Assembly (NCBI GenBank): GCA_003222755.1
Contig: QHXA01000588.1
Span: 1 to 7,284, forward strand
DNA length: 7,284 bases
Direction: 5' to 3'
Source: Acidobacteriota bacterium
Lineage (GTDB): Bacteria; Acidobacteriota; Terriglobia; 20CM-2-55-15
In this document: piece by piece, positions 6,492 through 7,284 of the stretch
Layout of the letters: each line of letters begins with the position of its first letter
How positions within the stretch are numbered: position 1 is the first letter of the stretch
Translations under genes and position numbers: made by a program
Notes under the pieces: generated by a model
The model's database searches: none
Told to the model about the DNA's origin: nothing
Seen by the model: only the letters and a program-made list of their open reading frames with translations

Positions 6492-7267
6492 TCAATGCGT
6501 CATGGCGTAGATGATGTAGTTGATCCCAAGCTTGTATCCCAGCGCAGTCATAGGAACGGGATAAATCGGATCATCCGCGTGTTCCCAAGAGTCTCCCATG
6601 TCGATATTAAAATTGATCGCGACCATCAGATGACCGCGATCATCATAGATGCCGCGCCAGCGCGGCGGACCTTCCATCTGCGCCACGATTTGTTGCCCTC
6701 GCGTCATGCGCAAATGCCGTTCACCGGGGATCGCAGTACGTTCATCTAAATCAAAGAAGACATGCATGAGCGGATCGCTTTCTGGAATATCGACGATCGG
6801 CCGATCCGGGAACACGCGCCTGATCGCGGACGCAAATATTGCCCAATCGTATTCGCCGTGCAGATCATCAACCAGTAAGAACCCACCGCGTTGGCAGTAC
6901 TCTCGCAGGCGCGCCGCTTCCAGGCTGTTCGGACTCCAATTCCCATGAACAGGAACGGATATTCGAAGACACGATCATCCGTGATCTCCAGATGCCGCTC
7001 CTCATCCGCAACCTGAATATTGGTATTCCTGCGCAGCGCTGGAAAGAAATGCTCCTCCGCCAGCGGGTAATCGATGGCCCACCACGGCTGAAAGTACCCG
7101 TGGGAACCCCCACCGCCAAAGGTCCGATATTTCATCCGAGCCATTTGGAACTCGGCCTCGGGACTGTCCTTTTGCGTGTCAGGAGCCGGATTGCTCGCGT
7201 GGGTGCTCACGATTCCCAACACGCAGCACGCAACGAATCCCGCAAGGATCTTGACGGCTGTCTTCAT
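6492..7267 (-). pseudogene. Exported DUF4159 domain protein, interrupted by a -1 frameshift
   Basis: From ATG 7267 the product begins with a signal peptide (MKTAVKILAGFVACCVLGIV, cleavage probably near STHA-S). It then follows the DUF4159 pattern: ARMKYRTFGGGG, a YFQPWWAIDYPLAEEHFF segment, and DDRVFEYPFLFM ending at Met108 (6946-6944). After that the frame turns into Arg/Cys-rich nonsense and stops at 6746. The neighbouring frame resumes at once with GNWSPNSLEAARLREY, RGGFLLVDDLHGEYDW, IVDIPESDPLMHVFFDLDE, RGIYDDRGHLMVAINFNIDMGDSWE and GINYIIYAMTH, ending at TGA 6494-6492. Restoring one G in the run at 6942-6944 would give one continuous 258-residue protein. DUF4159 proteins are related to the glutamine-amidotransferase-like fold, but their function is not established. 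It ends 11 bp from the converging dehydrogenase stop. The break could be real or a sequencing error in a short homopolymer. Confidence 0.88.
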
Positions 7268-7284
7268 GCCGTCTCATTCTATCT

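Noticed and set aside
6930..6960. Programmed -1 frameshifting in the DUF4159 gene
   Set aside because: The site lacks a heptameric slippery sequence, and I see no downstream stimulatory structure; a one-base deletion or base-calling error explains it more simply.

Overview
The window looks like chromosomal DNA from a Gram-negative bacterium of moderately high GC. Two products imply an outer membrane or exported redox enzymes: a heme-carrying beta-barrel ending in Phe, and a secreted PQQ-dehydrogenase-like propeller. Several genes start with GTG. This gene set (cytochrome-porin, cupredoxin, hybrid kinase, PQQ-type dehydrogenase, DUF4159) suggests an Acidobacteriota-like soil bacterium. That is inference from family distribution, not a search result.

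Left half (1-4605): a redox and signalling cluster. An NtrC-type sigma-54 response regulator runs leftward off the window edge (1-542, minus). Only 16 bp away a secreted protein with one CxxCH heme site and a beta-barrel-like body is read rightward (559-1851). Next comes a nearly perfect inverted repeat of about 197 bp (1881-2077). It is followed by the copper-binding half of a cupredoxin whose leader and N-terminal half are missing, then by a hybrid sensor histidine kinase (2467-4605). Kinase and regulator are probably partners. The cytochrome-porin and cupredoxin are probably the redox components they respond to or control. The palindromic element seems to have destroyed the 5' end of the cupredoxin gene.

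Right half (4606-7284): unrelated genes. A small DUF423 membrane protein (4660-5031, minus) converges on the kinase. A 234-bp divergent gap separates it from a secreted PQQ-dependent sugar dehydrogenase family protein (5266-6480, plus), which lacks the usual catalytic His and several cofactor residues. Converging on this is an exported DUF4159 protein (6492-7267, minus), broken by a single-base frameshift in a short G run near 6942-6944.

Most worth a second look: the palindromic element and the gene it truncates, the coordinated active-site changes in the dehydrogenase, the porin/cupredoxin/two-component neighbourhood, and the DUF4159 frameshift. I saw no RNA genes, CRISPR arrays, transposase genes or convincing sigma-54 promoters.
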